A stretch of 64,000 nucleotides of DNA from Cytophagales bacterium (GTDB lineage: Bacteria; Bacteroidota; Bacteroidia; Cytophagales; Spirosomataceae): the NCBI GenBank assembly GCA_024742395.1, contig JANSYO010000013.1:30525-94524 (forward strand). Reading direction: 5' to 3'. Position 1 is the stretch's first letter. The number at the start of each line of letters is the position of its first letter. Below are positions 63,715 through 64,000 of the stretch, one piece after another. Under the pieces are notes generated by a model. That model searched no databases. It saw only the letters and a list, made by a program, of their open reading frames with translations, and had not been told where the DNA came from. The translations under genes were made by a program, and so were the position numbers.

Positions 63715-64000
63715 TTAAATTGCAGTTAGCTTATTGAACACCTTTAATTCCAATTGCTTGCCATCAAAAACAGCATAGGAGTCAAAAACTATCCAATCGC
63801 CAATATTGATATAGCGTGCTCCATGCTCTAACGGTAAATCAAGCTTACAGTGTCTGTGCCCAAAAATATAATAGTCAAATAACTTCCCCTCAGCCTGTAG
63901 CTGCTTGCAATAGCGGTAAAGAAGTTCTTTATCGCCATTCTCAAAGGCCTTAACGGTGTCATTGGCTCTGTTCTTTTTCCAAGAATTTAAAGACCAGGTG
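63715..64000 (-). CDS. UDP-2,3-diacylglucosamine diphosphatase-like metallophosphatase, 5' truncated
   Basis: Stop codon at 63715-63717 with the frame open to the window edge; 94 residues of the C terminus are visible and the start lies outside. The sequence contains the calcineurin-type metal motif IFGHRH (two His) followed by INIGDWIVFDSYAVFDG, the arrangement seen in LpxH-type enzymes that cleave UDP-2,3-diacylglucosamine to lipid X in lipid A synthesis. The preceding motifs are out of the window, so the exact enzyme is inferred. Confidence 0.8.
   Translation of the reverse strand, partial: TWSLNSWKKNRANDTVKAFENGDKELLYRYCKQLQAEGKLFDYYIFGHRHCKLDLPLEHGARYINIGDWIVFDSYAVFDGKQLELKVFNKLTAI

Overview
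The window is a stretch of a Bacteroidota chromosome, most likely from a free-living gliding member of the Cytophagales or a near relative; the order is inferred, the phylum is well supported. The evidence is: FecR/STN and TonB-dependent receptor genes with carboxypeptidase-regulatory-like domains, an ExbB-ExbD-ExbD-TonB cluster, two secreted proteins with type IX secretion (T9SS) C-terminal sorting domains, the gliding lipoprotein GldD, a GWxTD lipoprotein, low GC with AT-rich spacers, and promoters of the Bacteroidota type (TTTG, about 19 bases, TAnnTTTG) instead of -35/-10 boxes. No rRNA, tRNA, insertion sequence, prophage or CRISPR array was seen. Both ends cut a gene: a fecR-type gene on the left and an lpxH-like phosphatase on the right.

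Layout. 1-8.2 kb: surface signalling and uptake (FecR, a separate STN-domain protein, two related TonB-dependent receptors, a CBS-pair protein). 8.3-18.3 kb: housekeeping genes in mixed orientation (AddA/RecB-like helicase-nuclease, CCA-adding enzyme, DUF2851, pyrF, rfbC, a TrmH-family methyltransferase, GWxTD lipoprotein, truncated hemoglobin). 18.3-27.1 kb: a SAM-riboswitch-controlled metY-metX unit with a terminator-like hairpin abutting the metX start codon, a pabC-like/pabB folate pair, gcvP and an M28 peptidase. 27.4-35.2 kb: exbB-exbD-exbD-tonB, a small membrane protein, a PstS-like lipoprotein, a TPR protein, adk and obg. 35.3-40.3 kb: two tandem paralogous sialate-O-acetylesterase-like T9SS proteins with different numbers of Ig-like repeats.

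40.3-50.5 kb: a complex I operon, nuoABCDEF-(SGNH hydrolase)-GHIJ, under a near-perfect promoter. It has three notable features: a membrane-anchored SGNH hydrolase sits between nuoF and nuoG, the operon ends at nuoJ with no nuoKLMN in the window, and a GNAT acetyltransferase and a gamma-class carbonic anhydrase follow in tight coupling. 50.5-52.9 kb (minus): gldD, a DUF2007-like protein, cdsA and a carboxypeptidase-regulatory-like protein form one operon. 53.0-54.8 kb: a LytTR-only regulator overlaps an exported leucine-rich-repeat protein, followed by a second exported protein with the same C-terminal tail. 54.8-60.4 kb: acyl-CoA oxidase (preceded by an 18-bp inverted repeat reaching almost to its start codon), folA, an ABC-F ATPase and a DedA protein. 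60.4-64 kb (minus): OmpA-type lipoprotein, a two-component system and the partial lpxH-like gene.

The most unusual parts are the nuo operon with its embedded SGNH hydrolase and trailing gamma-CA, the LytTR/shared-tail surface cassette, the hairpin before the acyl-CoA oxidase, and the metY/metX attenuator-like arrangement. All functional assignments come from reading motifs and architecture; no database search was run.
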